A DNA stretch of 64,000 nucleotides, taken from Skeletonema tropicum. Lineage: Eukaryota > Bacillariophyta > Thalassiosirophyceae > Thalassiosirales > Thalassiosiraceae. The stretch covers positions 930,001 through 994,000 of the forward strand of contig CM074127.1 of NCBI GenBank assembly GCA_037178625.1. Reading direction: 5' to 3'. Shown one piece after another: positions 1 through 11,293 of the stretch. Each line of letters begins with the position of its first letter. Position 1 is the first letter of the stretch. The position numbers and the translations under genes are program-made. The notes beneath the pieces were generated by a model. That model was not told the DNA's origin. It saw nothing but the letters and a program-made list of their open reading frames with translations, and ran no database searches.

Positions 1-1370
1 ACAAGCTCATTTGTACTGCTCAGACGACTAGCGTGCGAAAAAGCGATGCTACAACCACGTAGCTGATGTGAGAGGTCCAGTTTCAGTTGGCTGGTCAGCT
101 GCACCACATTCTACCAAATCGTATCTTTCACCGTCAGTATGGGCATGAGCTGCTTGTAATGGCCAATTCTAGTCGGTGGTGATACTAGACAAGCTCATTT
201 GTACTGCTCAGGTGACTAGTGTCTGTAGAAGCGATACTACAACCTCGTAGCTGATGTGAGAGGGTCAGTGTGGCTTGGCCAGCAGCACCACATTCTACCA
301 AATCGTATCTATCGCCATCAGTATGGGCATGAGCCGCTTCTCTTGTGCCCCATTCTAGTCGGTGGTGATACTAAACAAGCTCATTTGTACAGCTCAGATG
401 TCTAGCGTCTGTAGAAGCGATGCTACAACCTCCTCGTAGCTGATGTGAGAGGGCCAGTGTGGCTTGGCCAGCTTCACCACATTCTACCAAATCGTATCTA
501 TCGCCGTCAGTATGGGCATGAGCCCCTTCTAATGGCCCATTGTAGTCGGGTGGTGATACTAGACAAGCTCATTTGTACTGTTCAGGCGACTAGCGTCCGT
601 AGAAGCGATGCTACAACCTCGTAGCTGATGTGAGAGGGCCAGTGTGGCTTGGCCAGCTGCACCACATTCTACCAAATCGTATCTATCGCCGTCAGTATGG
701 GCACGAGCCCCTTCTAGTGCATTATTCTAGTAAGCCGTGATACTAGACAAGCTCATTTGTACTGCTCAGACGTCTAGCGTTCGTAGAAGCGATGCTACAA
801 CCTTGTAGCTGATGTTAGAGGGCCAGTTTCAGTGGGCTGGTCAGCAGCACCACATTCTACCAAGTCGTATCTATCGCCGTCAGTATGGGCATGAGCCGCT
901 TCTAGTGCATTATTCTAGGCGGCGGTGATACTCGAAAAGCTCATTTGTCTTACCAAATCGTATCTATTTTACCGTCAGTATGTGCATGAGCCGCTTCTCT
1001 TGTGCCCCATTCTAGTCGGTGGTGATACTAGACAAGCTCATTTGTACTGCTCAGGCGACTAGCGTCCTTAGAAGCGATGCTACAACCTTGTATCTGATGT
1101 GAGAGGTCCAGTTTCAGTGGGCTGGCCAGCAGCACCACATTCTACCAAATCGTATCTATCGCCGTCAGTATGGGCATGAGCTGCTTCTAGTGCCCCATTC
1201 TAGTCGGCGGAGATACTAGACAAACTCATTTATACTGCTCAGACGACTAGCGTGCGTAGAAGCGATGCTACAACCTCGTAGCTGATGTGAGAGGTCCAGT
1301 TTCAGTGGGCTGGCCAGCAGCACCACATTCTACCAAATCGTATCTATCGCCGTCAGTATGGGCTTGAGTC
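1..1370. repeat. Tandem satellite, ~188 bp unit, about 7.5 copies
   Basis: Units begin at about 1, 189, 375, 563, 747, 935, 1032 and 1220, each opening with a variant of ACAAGCTCATTTGTACTGCT. Spacing is 184-188 bp, except for the unit at 935, which has lost about 90 internal bp and is only 97 bp long. Units differ by scattered substitutions and small indels. The last one decays after about 1365 (GTATGGGCTTGAGTCGCAG). The array reaches the left window edge, so its true size is unknown. No unit contains a convincing ORF. The length is close to a nucleosome repeat, as in many satellites, but that is only a comparison. Confidence 0.95.
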
Positions 1371-1950
1371 GCAGACTCTGGGAAGTACTGAACGAAATGT
1401 TTGCAAATCCATTGGGCGTATTATTCAGCGTCTTCAAGATGCATCCGGTACTCGTATCATAGTCATATCAAATTGATGGCACAACTTCGACGAGGTGTCG
1501 AGCTTTGAGCTTGCAACGCCTGATACTCGATCATCACATGCATTACTAATTATTACCTTCCGCCTTTTTTGCTAGCAACTTTACCACTTACCTTTCTACC
1601 AACATGCAAAAAGGTGGAAGGAAGACGAAAGATGTGTATGTGCGTCGCTCTATCTCTATCCGAAAGACCAAGACGTCGAAGTCAAAGACCCGTGAGAAGC
1701 AATTGGAGAAGAAAAGAGCTGCATGCATCTGGAGGAGAGGGCCTCCACATTAGCTGCCAATGCTCTGCCCAAGCTAGATCTAGATCTAGATTGAGAAGGA
1801 CGAGCGAGATTCCCTCTCTAAAATTGAAGCAGTTGGCATAGCAGATTTACCACCTTGCACTTGCAGTGTTGGAAAAGGAAAGAATTGGATCTCCTGTCAA
1901 ACAAGTTTAGAAGTTAGAAGCATTGATCTGATCTCAATCTCCTATTGAAA
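1371..1950 (+). pseudogene. Coding-like debris, unidentified, frameshifted
   Basis: Right of the satellite the + strand reads like broken protein-coding DNA. Around 1406-1466 one frame gives a KH-like stretch (IGRIIQRLQDASGTRIIVI). An ATG at 1603 opens a Lys/Arg-rich reading frame that ends after about 50 codons. Two later frames continue in the same style (LEERASTLAANALPKL, then EKDERDSLSKIEAVGIADLPP) with a frame change between each. This could be a decayed gene or exons of a gene whose introns I cannot place. I do not recognise the product. Confidence 0.3.
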
Positions 1951-3036
1951 TCCTGTCGGAGCTCAGAGCGTTGTCGCTGTGTTAATAATATCAAAATCAA
2001 GAATACAAGAGCAAGAAACACCAGCCTCTCTTGAGGCTTACACTACAGATCGCCCAATCCCAATCGCAATCGCAATGTGCAATAGAGCGCTCATCAAACG
2101 AGTTGACATTGACTACCACCCCCATCTAAACCGGCAACTCATCGCTGTGAAGTAGAGAGGATGAATAACCCCCGTCAGAGCTGATCAGACTCCACCGGAG
2201 AGGGCGAACGTTAAAACAAATAAGACACATTCATGAAAAAAATGAGGAATGAAACACGTATGTGCATTCAGATTCAGAATGTAGGGACGAGACGTACCGG
2301 GGCTCTCCTGACCCTTGGAGCTGTAACTGTAACTCTCCAGTAAGCCCCAAGTTCACTGCTCAAAGATTCTACCTAACACTGCCTTGATGCCATCCTCGTG
2401 CGCCTTGCAATCGGTTCAGCCGACTCTTCATCTTCATCTTCATGTCCAGCGTCATCACCAAATTGCGCGCCTTCCTCCTCTCCTTCAGGACCAGGAGCAG
2501 GAGTCACCTCCTCCACGTGAGGCAGTATCTTTGTTTCCTCTCTCTCCTCGTATCTCGCCACAGTTCGCGGAAAAGACCTCTTGACATACACCTACACCTT
2601 TGCAGTTGCAGTGCAATTGGCGGTGAAGCTAACGTTTTGACGTTGCGGAGATGATCGGCCTTTCGAAGGATGAAGGGTCCTCCAAAGACAAAGAATGGCG
2701 GCTGTGTTGTTGGAGCTTTTTCAGCGAGAAAGCCATGGTAGTTGTTGTTGCTGCGTAACGAGTAAGAAGATAATGATATGTAATGATAATGATAATGATC
2801 GATAGTGATAGCGAAGATAGAAAAATTGTAAGAAAAGGGAGGTATCTCGCTAAATGTCGAATGTAAGACTTACAATAAGTAAGTACCTGCCTCCTTATGC
2901 CAACGATTTGGCCTAATTATTGAAAGTTTAGTACTCGGTACTCAAGCACATAGATATCAGAAGATTCAGAAGATTCGTGTTTTTCCCCTCCCTTCGAATT
3001 TGCATGGCACTGGCCATGGGCTTTTACATAAGTACT
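1951..3036. other. Intergenic, no supported gene
   Basis: About 1.1 kb upstream of the PP2C gene. It contains a run of CAATCG/CAATCC hexamers (about 2056-2076) and a GATAAT microsatellite (about 2770-2800). On the minus strand 2591-2373 a 72-residue acidic tail (GHEDEDEESAEPIARR) is open but has a stop immediately upstream and no splice junction I could justify. I cannot support it as a gene. Confidence 0.4.
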
Positions 3037-3039
3037 ACC

Positions 3040-3049
3040 TTTTATATGA
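3040..3049 (+). promoter_or_regulatory. TATA-like box of PP2C gene
   Basis: TTTATATGA lies about 70 bp upstream of the PP2C start codon, in an otherwise mixed-composition region. Position and sequence fit a core promoter; there is no independent support. Confidence 0.3.
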
Positions 3050-3112
3050 CATCCTCTGGGTTCATGTAGAAAGGTCTATCAACAAATAAAAGAAGATCAT
3101 ACCAACGCTACC

Positions 3113-4627
3113 ATGGGCTGCACTCAATCTACACAACATGACGACCTCGGTGTCACCGAGCGTGTCATGGGAGGCCGACGCGGTATCGACAAATCTGAAC
3201 GTATGCACAGCAAATCCGAGAAAGCAAAGATAGCCGCTAAGCGAGCCGAGGTGTTGGCTCAGGCGGCTGAAAATAATCCTGATAAGGCACTCCCAAAACT
3301 GAATTCAACCGGACATCTTGTTGCAGAGGAGGTTGTCAAGCGCATTTCGGGCAGCGTGCAGAGTAAAGAGACTGTTGTTGGTGATGTAAAATCTGGTAAA
3401 GGGGAAGACCTGATCCATGTCCGATACGCAGCGCTCACCCAGCGGGGGTATTATCCCGACGATCCACACAAGGAAAATCAGGATGATTACTTCATCTGTG
3501 ATAGTAAATTCGGCGCTGGAGAGGGGGACGCCTTCTTTGCGGTGTTTGATGGGCATGGAGACAAGGGACATGACTGTGCTAGGTTTGCGAAGAAAAGGCT
3601 GCCCGCGATTTTGGCAGCAAAAGTGAAGAAGCAGCGAGCTGCTTTGAATGCCAAAAAGATCAAGAAGATGATTGCGAATAATGAGGAGAAGCCAAAGAAT
3701 GCATTCCATCCAAGTAGCTGGCCTTATTTGACTGAAAAAGAGTATGAGGATATTTGTAGAGAAGCTCATATTCAATGTAACAAAGAAATGCATGATGACA
3801 AGAAGGTCAAAGATGTCTTAAGTGGAACTACGGCGATTTCTGTGGGATTTCATGGTGGTAGAATGACGGTATCGAATGTTGGTGACAGTCGAGCTGTTTT
3901 GGGTTACAGAGTCGGAGGAGTTGATCTGGAAGGAACTCCTGCCGAAGAAGAGAAAAAAGAGATCAGTTTCGAGGTCAATGACAGTGAGTTGGTTGATGCA
4001 GCTGGAGTCAAGTATGAATCTGGAAGTATTATAGCTATTCCACTGTCAGATGATCAGACACCTTATCGTAGAGATGAGCGAAAACGTCTAGAAAAAGCTG
4101 GTGCTCGTGTCTTGACTATTGATCAGCTGGAGGGGCGCAAACCCATAGAAGAAAACGTTGAAGACTTCAATTTGGGTGTGGATATAGACGAAGAGGGAGA
4201 CATGCCAAGGGTTTACGTCCAAGATCATAAGTATCCAGGCACTGCCTTCTCCCGATCATTAGGCGACTTTGTAGCTGAAGATATTGGTGTCAATGGGGAA
4301 CCTGAAGTACTGACTAAGAATGTTACCAAGGGAGATGAAATCTTAGTGATTGCATCAGATGGCGTGTTTGAATTCTTAACCAATCAACGCATGATCGATA
4401 TTTGTGCAGCATGCGACGATCCGCTTCATGCATGCACAAAGCTGCTAGAGGCTAGCTACCAACAGTGGCTGAACTATGAGCTAAGAACGGACGATATTAC
4501 GTGTATTGTATTATTTCTCCAAAGTGGAAAAGCAGATGATATTTCAGAAGTGAGACGCATCATGAACAACGCCAGTGTTGAGAAAAAGATCAAGACATTC
4601 GCTGAGGCATCGACTCGTCAACTTTAG
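3113..4627 (+). CDS. PP2C-family Ser/Thr phosphatase, probably N-myristoylated
   Basis: A 504-residue metal-dependent protein phosphatase (PPM family), which removes phosphate from Ser/Thr using two Mn/Mg ions. It begins MGCTQS, a good N-myristoylation and palmitoylation signal, so membrane attachment is inferred. Motifs in order: ENQDDYF (121-127), the metal-binding VFDGHGD (144-150), SGTTA, SNVGDSRAVLG, an SDDQTPYRRDERKRLEKAG segment, PGTAFSRSLGDF, IASDGVFEFL and the C-terminal TDDITCIVLF. All acidic metal ligands are present, so it should be active. The ATG follows a TATA-like element and the reading frame has no introns. It converges with the ubiquitin hydrolase gene, with only 55 bp between the stop codons. 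A basic/acidic insert (about 165-190 and 260-300) lengthens it relative to minimal PP2Cs. Long antisense frames inside it are shadows. Confidence 0.95.
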   Translation: MGCTQSTQHDDLGVTERVMGGRRGIDKSERMHSKSEKAKIAAKRAEVLAQAAENNPDKALPKLNSTGHLVAEEVVKRISGSVQSKETVVGDVKSGKGEDLIHVRYAALTQRGYYPDDPHKENQDDYFICDSKFGAGEGDAFFAVFDGHGDKGHDCARFAKKRLPAILAAKVKKQRAALNAKKIKKMIANNEEKPKNAFHPSSWPYLTEKEYEDICREAHIQCNKEMHDDKKVKDVLSGTTAISVGFHGGRMTVSNVGDSRAVLGYRVGGVDLEGTPAEEEKKEISFEVNDSELVDAAGVKYESGSIIAIPLSDDQTPYRRDERKRLEKAGARVLTIDQLEGRKPIEENVEDFNLGVDIDEEGDMPRVYVQDHKYPGTAFSRSLGDFVAEDIGVNGEPEVLTKNVTKGDEILVIASDGVFEFLTNQRMIDICAACDDPLHACTKLLEASYQQWLNYELRTDDITCIVLFLQSGKADDISEVRRIMNNASVEKKIKTFAEASTRQL

Positions 4628-4682
4628 ACATTCGATAGTTGGGGAAGTAAAAGAAATAAGAAGTGATTTTATGAATCTGATC

Positions 4683-7600
4683 TTAAAGAAATACTCGTCG
4701 CTTGTAGAAAAGGACGTACGCAGCAGGCGAGACGATGGAGTCTGCATTGGTAACGTCAGATACATTCTCATCATCAAACTCGGCCCATTCTTGTTCCGCT
4801 CCAGTTTCATCCCAGCGGCGTGCATGCGCTGTGTAGTGGCCGTAGCCCATTCTGCCATAGTGATTTACAACGCCAAATAAGTCGTACATCATCGGAATGC
4901 GATCGTCAACAAAATCATCTTCCACAGCATTACTTTGTGGAGTGTGACTCTCCAAATCCAATCCATCTAATGGGAAATCGACCAGCACACCAATCTTACT
5001 CCTATTGAATGTTCCCCTATACTCAAATCGTTTCAAATGAACAACTAGAATTTTAGGTAACCTCCAGAGTGTCACGGTCTTCATCGCTTGGACGTGTTTC
5101 TTACAGTTCGAGCAATAGAGCATGTTTTCATCGTCAAGTCGCTCTTTAATGAAGCAGGAAGAAAGCAATTGTGAGGATAGAGTTAGTGTGCAAATTTAGT
5201 TCATAAATGCAGCGCAGAAAGACGACGTACCAGGCTGTGTAAAGGAATCAAAACATTCATAGAGTGACACAGATGATGGATCGCTTGACCCAAGTTTCTT
5301 CTCATGCTCCAAATAACTAGAATGGCTATCGGTATTGGTGAAGTTTGACCAAGGAATTCGCGCATTACTGCTTCTATTCGAATCACAATCCACTATGTCA
5401 ACCCACTCCAATTCAAAATTCATGATAGTTTCCATGCACCCATTTCCAAACATGGCTGGAAGCGTCTCCTTTGCACCTGAAGGGATTAATATAGGCCGGC
5501 CGTCTAATTCGAATCTGATGCGCAGATTTTTTCTCAGGGTTGCCTTTGAAATTGATCTGGAAGAATCTACCCTAGCAAATGATATCACATACTCTAATAT
5601 CTTGTCCAAAATCTGAGAGCAGCTAAACGAAGCACCAAACGAAAGGAAAATGGGTATTCCGAATGGTCGACGATTGATTCCACCTACATCCACGAGATTT
5701 GAGTCCACTGCGAAGTGAGATATGGCGCAGTGAATCTGGGTCTTATCCTCGAGGGAAGCAACTTCATAAGCAACTGTCAAACTAACTTGGGGTATCTCAG
5801 AGATTGGTTGTCGGTTTCTGCGGCAAATGATAGAGGAATTTGGTTACTTATCAGAACAAGAAATTGATAGGTGTGGAGAATTATTTCTAATCAGATCGCA
5901 TGACACTCACTCATACAGTCGTGCGCATGCATGTTTCTTGGTATCAACATCGCAAAGGCTAAGACGTGATAGGGGCACACCAGAGACTTCGCTAAGCCTT
6001 TCTTTCAAGTTGTGTATGTTCGACGTGTTTGGGAGAGAAACACAGTATCTGGTTGGCAATTCTGGTCCCGACTCTGCACAATCCCTAACGAGTAAAACAA
6101 CCATTTGCCTCAATGGTTGCTGTGGTATTTCAAGAGTAATGTGATTGAAAGGATCTGATGCCACCGAGACGAAAAGAAAGACGTATTAGCATGTGGCATC
6201 CTCTGAACTCAGCACTAAATCAGATCAAGATTAAGATTACTCACCAAATTTGATCGTTACCTTGTTGCACTGAGGGCAAACACATTTACTTTTGTAAAGG
6301 CCATAAAAATTGTCGTACACAAAACTATCATTACGAAGGCATGAGAGTTGCCAAGCCTGTGAAGGACAAGTTAGAGATAGGGTGAATGAGAATACACGGG
6401 ATTAGATTGAAAAACATGACAGGTGGGTTCTTTTGCATGTTTTCTTACCTCAGCTCCACTGATGGATAACTTCCGTCCCAAATCAACGTCTGGCATTTCT
6501 ACATATGGAGGATTCTTCACTCGATTGAGATCTTCATGCAGCGCATCTAGCAAATATGTGATGAGTTCCGCGGAATCTTGTTGCGACGCACCACTAAATT
6601 GAGGTGCAAACAATTCAATGGCCCGTTTGAGAGCTGTTGGGCTCACATTTTGATATTGGTGACTGCCCATCCAAAGTTCCTTTAATACTTCGGAGTATGC
6701 TTTGGCAACTTTACCACCTGTACCAAGTATGTTTTGAGTGTTTATATCGGCACTGTATCGATCGGACAGGAAGTATCTTGTCAGAGGAGCTACATGCATC
6801 ATGCACTGGGAAGTGTTTGGTAAGAAATAATTTATTCGGGCGAGTGAAAATCGCATGATGTAAGAGTTAGATATCGACTTCGGACGAAACACATGAAAAA
6901 GACACTTAGAAGACTCACCTGCATAGCCGAATTCAGAAAACACGTATTACCCAAATTATTCAAACCAACTCTCCCCCAAGCCGAATCCAGAACAAGATTC
7001 GTGGAAGATTGTTTGACGTCCAAACTCCCCTCCGCCTTTTGTTTGTTCAGTTTGGAACACGTCTTTTTGTGATAGGTCCAATGATTTACCTGACATTTTC
7101 GATTGCAATATCGAGCAACACCACACTTTTGACAGGATTTTTTCCCAGTGGGTGAACCACATGCACTGCATTTGAATGGTGTACTGTTGCCAACACTACT
7201 GCTGCTGCTGCAACTCAGACTGGACGATCGACGAGAAAATACATCCCAATGCTCTGAATACAGTTCCACACACTGAGTGGTGTTTGTTCCCGCTGTATCT
7301 GCATCTGCACTCACCACTTCGACAACCCTTCGCACAATATGCGGAGAGGATTCTCCATACCATCTCCGTAACGTTCCATAGGCTTCACGTGGGAGTAATT
7401 CGTAGTGATATCCCCTCACTAAATGATTTCGTAGCAAGACGGCATCTTCATTGCAGTCTTTGTTGTTGTTGTCATTCTGAGCAGATTCAATGGTGCAACA
7501 CCATCCTTCGTTATTGTGGGGTAATATCAATGATGAGTTGTCAATGGCATCAGGACGAGGATGTGAGTTCTTCACTATAGCAGAGTCATCATCATCCGAA

Positions 7601-8730
7601 TCTTCGGATGATGTGGATGAATCATCATCGGTATTCTTCTTCTTTTCATCCTTCTTTGGATGCAGTGCCTCATTTCTATTTTGCTCCAAATATGGTGGAA
7701 GCGTTGCACCTGGTGGAAGAAGCTGCAGTATTTGTTGATTGAATGTATCGATCTGTCGGCAATGCTGTTTGATTTCAGTTGCACTTCGTTTGCCATTCCC
7801 ATTGTTGCTGTGATCGTTGCCTTCCCCAGTCAAAGTGGCCGTATACGTTGAAAATAGACCAACGTAACAGCACCATGATTGCCACCACTGCATGTTGACG
7901 AGATAGTAAGCCTCACCATTGATTATAGGCGGGTTGGTGATACTTCGAGATAGTAACTGTAGAATGTATTCTTTTTGGACTTGGGGCGATGGTGGTACAT
8001 CTTCACTCCAATAATCCATATGCCCATTTGAATCTATTTGTCGAGATATGACAGACTGTTGCTGCTGTTCCAATGACGCATCCTTTTGCATCGTTTGACT
8101 CTTCTTCTTTGTCAATCGAAGGTTCTCCAATACCTTCGTTGCTTCCGCAAGTTGCTTTTTGGTGGCGGTTGTTTCAGTTTGTTTGTTTAAAATTTTTATG
8201 GCGTTTTCAAAATCCTCGAAGCAGAATTTCCATTTTTCTTCTATACGTGAATGCTGTGTTTCATCTACATCAGTACCACTGCTATCGCTACACTGCAACT
8301 GACTCTGCTCCGCAATATAACCTCTCGCCAACCCCCTCCGATGGTACAATTTCGGATTCATCGAATCCAACTGTAATGCAATATTACATTCCTTCTCCAT
8401 TTCTTGATACAACTCTAGCACCTCGTTTTCGTTATTTGTCGCCACTCCTCCGGGAAATGGTGGCAATTGCTTTTCCTCCGCTGATTTTTGAAGTGCTAGT
8501 GCAATGTTGGATCGCAGGCTGATCTCGAGATGGATAATTTCGTCTCTAATATCTGCATTATTGTTGGCGCCTGCCGCTGCTGCTTTGTCATATGGAGGCA
8601 ACTCTTCTAAACCATCGCGATAACATGCCAGTGCAGCACTGTACCGTTTATTGCTGAAGAGGCGATTGCCATCGTCCTTGCGCTTTTTGGAGGCTGACAA
8701 CTTTGAGGAGGATTCCAAGTTGGTGGGCAT
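4683..8730 (-). CDS. Ubiquitin carboxyl-terminal hydrolase (TPR-DUSP-MYND-USP)
   Basis: Six exons on the minus strand: 8730-6919, 6805-6449, 6356-6245, 6154-5911, 5817-5231 and 5143-4683. The frame is kept at each GT-AG junction, giving 1190 residues. The protein is a cysteine deubiquitinase of the USP family. The N-terminus (about 10-210) resembles TPR helices. Residues about 225-480 look like a DUSP domain (YWSEDVPPSP, QWWQSWCCYVG, HYELLPREAYGTLRRWYG) interrupted by an acidic, low-complexity insert. Residues 521-558 are a MYND zinc finger. The Cys box GLNNLGNTCFLNSAMQ puts the nucleophile at Cys597, two CxxC pairs form the USP zinc ribbon (CVCPQC, YCSNC), and the His box GYGHYTAHA puts the catalytic His at about 1140. 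Splice joins recreate the motifs NSAMQ-CMMH, KVTIKF-DPF and SFTQP-ERLDDENMLYC. MYND-USP proteins are known in plants, but the TPR/DUSP/MYND order is less usual. Its substrate is unknown. Confidence 0.92.
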
Positions 8731-9374
8731 TATGATAGATTATGATGCATATAATAATTTGAGAAGCATACAAATTTGAACAATGAGAATAAGAACAAGA
8801 TGATGATCGGATGCGGCACGATGATGACGGCGATTGACTTCCTTGATCTTATTGCTCTCTACTGAAGCATGAAGTACTTCACAGCTTTGAAAGTCTCGTC
8901 ACGGGAACCCATAGCCATAGCATGGCATGGAAATAGCAAATGGGATACAGGGGTTCACTCTCTAGTTGCCCGCCTTGATGATTGCCCGTCCACAGTAGTT
9001 GCCCGCCCGAAAGTCCTGACACAGGAAGCCCGGACAATAACAAATGCCGTACTGTAGTTGTCCGGTCCACCGTAGTGTCCCCGACACAAAGAGCGGACAC
9101 ACCTGCGGGCAACTCCTATGGTGGATGTATGGTGGACTCACTGCTCACTGTACACTGACAAAGAGAAGGGAGAGGGGGAGAGAGAAGATTCTCCGGACAG
9201 ACGGATGGCCTCGAGTTAGTCATTTCCACCGTCCAGCACCCAGCACATCAAAATCACTCGCTTTTATTGTCGTAGAAAACCTCCTCGTCATCGTTGTCAA
9301 CAATAGCATTGATTTGAAAAGATTCCTAACGCTGCATCTAACAGCCACCCAGCCACTAACTCTACACATCACCA
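8731..9374. other. Divergent promoter region between USP and PGDH genes
   Basis: A 666 bp gap between divergent start codons. It contains two imperfect direct copies of an AGTAGTTGCCCG-like / TGTAGTTGTCCGG-like element near 8995 and 9053, and a GA-rich run (9160-9192). No ORF has coding character. Confidence 0.5.
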
Positions 9375-9375
9375 T

Positions 9376-9385
9376 CTATTTAAAC
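9376..9385 (+). promoter_or_regulatory. TATA-like box of PGDH gene
   Basis: CTATTTAAAC ends 11 bp before the PGDH start codon. If used, transcription would begin at or inside the start region, so either the 5' UTR is minimal or this A/T run is incidental. Confidence 0.2.
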
Positions 9386-9396
9386 TAACCAGCACT

Positions 9397-11252
9397 ATGC
9401 TCGCCACCACACTCCGACGAACAGCAACCACCACCGCTGCTGCTGCACGCGCATCCACAAGATGCTTCGCATCCGCTCCAGTCGATTTTGAGCATTTCTC
9501 CAGCGGTTGGGAAAAAGATTCATCCGAGTATCAAACTGAGGGAAAGTTTCATATTGAGACGTTTAATAAGATTAGTCCATTGGTGAGTACTTATAGTTGT
9601 CGATTTGACTTGCTCTTTTGTGTTTCTTAACTATGCACATGATGGAAATGCATAAATGCATCATGATGTGTTCGCATGCATGCATTACAAGATCATGTCG
9701 GACTTAATAACTTGTAGGTTGTATCTTACACCTCACTACAAGTCGCTATCTGACAAATATCAAAGTTCTTGATGAAACGATGCAATCATTCTTCTTACGT
9801 TTGGAATGGTACCGTGTCGGTTTGTTGAGCTACAGCTGTGTCAAAAATATTGCAATATGCAGATTCTATAATTTGCAATTGCAAAAACTTGATTTCATAT
9901 ATATCAATGCATCTCATTTCATTTTCATATCATATGCGCACACAACATAACAGGGACTTGCCCGCTTCCCATCCAAAAACTACGAAATCAAAGAAGACTG
10001 GGAAAAGAATAACGCACACGCCATCCTCCTACGTAGTCACAAACTCCAAGAATCGGAGATAGACGTCTCCGTACGTGCCATCGCTCGTTGTGGAGCCGGA
10101 ACCAACAATGTTCCCGTAGCTCGCATGTCGGAAGTTGGTATTCCCGTCTTTAATACTCCCGGCGCGAATGCCAATGCAGTGAAAGAATTGGTCCTTTGTG
10201 GATTGTTCTTGGGAAGTCGTCGGTTGATTGCGGGGATTAATCATATGAAACAACTTGGTGAGCAGGGATTGCAGAAAGAACGTGTGGAAAAGGACAAATC
10301 CATGTTTGGTGGGCGAGAAATTGCAGGCAAGACATTGGCAATTATTGGTATGGGACATATTGGTGCTGCGACTGCTCGTGAGGCGAGTGCACTTGGAATG
10401 AAGACTGTGGGGTATGATCCTGCGTTGAGTATTGCGAGTGCTTTGAAACTTCCGAGGGAGATTAGTATTGCTGATTCTATCTCGAGTGCAGTTGCCGAAG
10501 CAGATTATATTTCACTGAACATTCCTTATATTAAAGGAGAGGGAGGGACTCACGGAATTATTGGAAAGGATGTTCTATCGCACATGAAGAATGATGCTGT
10601 CGTGCTCAACTTTGCAAGAGGAGAACTTGTAGACAGTGAGGCAATGAAGGAATTCTTGGATGCTGGTGATGGAAGGTATATCAGTGATTTCCCTGATGAT
10701 TTGCTTTGGAATCACAACAATGCTATTTTGTTACCTCACTTGGGTGCTTCTACCGAGGAGGCTGAAGAGACTGCCGTGAGTGTATACTGCATGAGTTTGT
10801 ATGTATTGTGTGCTGCACGTACTTTGATTCTTCTCACAATTTTTGCGTTACCAATCTTTGCATAAAAGGCTGCCATGGCTGCTGACACCATCCAAGCCTA
10901 CCTAGAACATGGAACAATTCAAAACTCTGTTAACTTCCCTGCCGCTGCTCTTCCCGAGCGAAAGGAAGGATCCATCCGCGTGACTGTTGCAACCCGAAAT
11001 ATTCCCGGTATGCTTGCTTACATCTCTGAAGTTTTCGCCAAGCACGGAAGTAACATTCTTCAACAAATCAACACTTCGAGAGGAGATATTGCTTACAATG
11101 TGATTGATGTTGAACTTGGAGCTGATACTATTGATTTGAAGGATCTTCAGAAAGAGTTGACAATGCATGACGGTGTGCTAAGTAGTCGTATCTTGTTCGG
11201 AGTTGCAGGAGCTGGATACGCAAGAAACGTTGATGGACAATACTTTGTATAA
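9397..11252 (+). CDS. D-3-phosphoglycerate dehydrogenase, mitochondrial
   Basis: Three exons: 9397-9582, 9954-10775 and 10869-11252, all joined in phase 0, giving 463 residues. It oxidises 3-phosphoglycerate to 3-phosphohydroxypyruvate with NAD+, the first step of phosphorylated serine synthesis. The N-terminus is Arg/Ala/Thr-rich without acids (MLATTLRRTATTTAAAARAS), a typical mitochondrial presequence. After the first splice, GLARFPSKNYEI starts the substrate domain. VRAIARCGAGTNNVPV and the NAD-binding IIGMGHIGAATA follow, with the active-site segments LNFARGELVDS and LLPHLGASTEEAEE. The last exon carries a C-terminal ACT domain (RVTVATRNIPGMLAYISEVF...), the serine-sensing module in SerA-like enzymes. 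Overall order matches the short ACT-containing PGDH class, not the long animal/plant form with an intervening ASB domain. It converges with the NUMOD3 gene, 41 bp apart. Confidence 0.93.
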
Positions 11253-11293
11253 GAAAATGCATAAAATGACTTTGTGTTAGCTGAATTTTTTGG

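Noticed and set aside
1..1370. Regular repeats as a CRISPR array
   Set aside because: Units are contiguous 188 bp copies with no short-repeat/unique-spacer pattern, and the DNA is eukaryotic.
2373..2591. Minus-strand 72-residue acidic ORF as a gene
   Set aside because: Stop directly upstream, no ATG with context (M is internal), and no GT-AG join that links it to the upstream frame starting MAFSLKKLQQ.
3305..3793. 162-residue antisense ORF in the PP2C gene
   Set aside because: Shadow of a strongly conserved PP2C frame.
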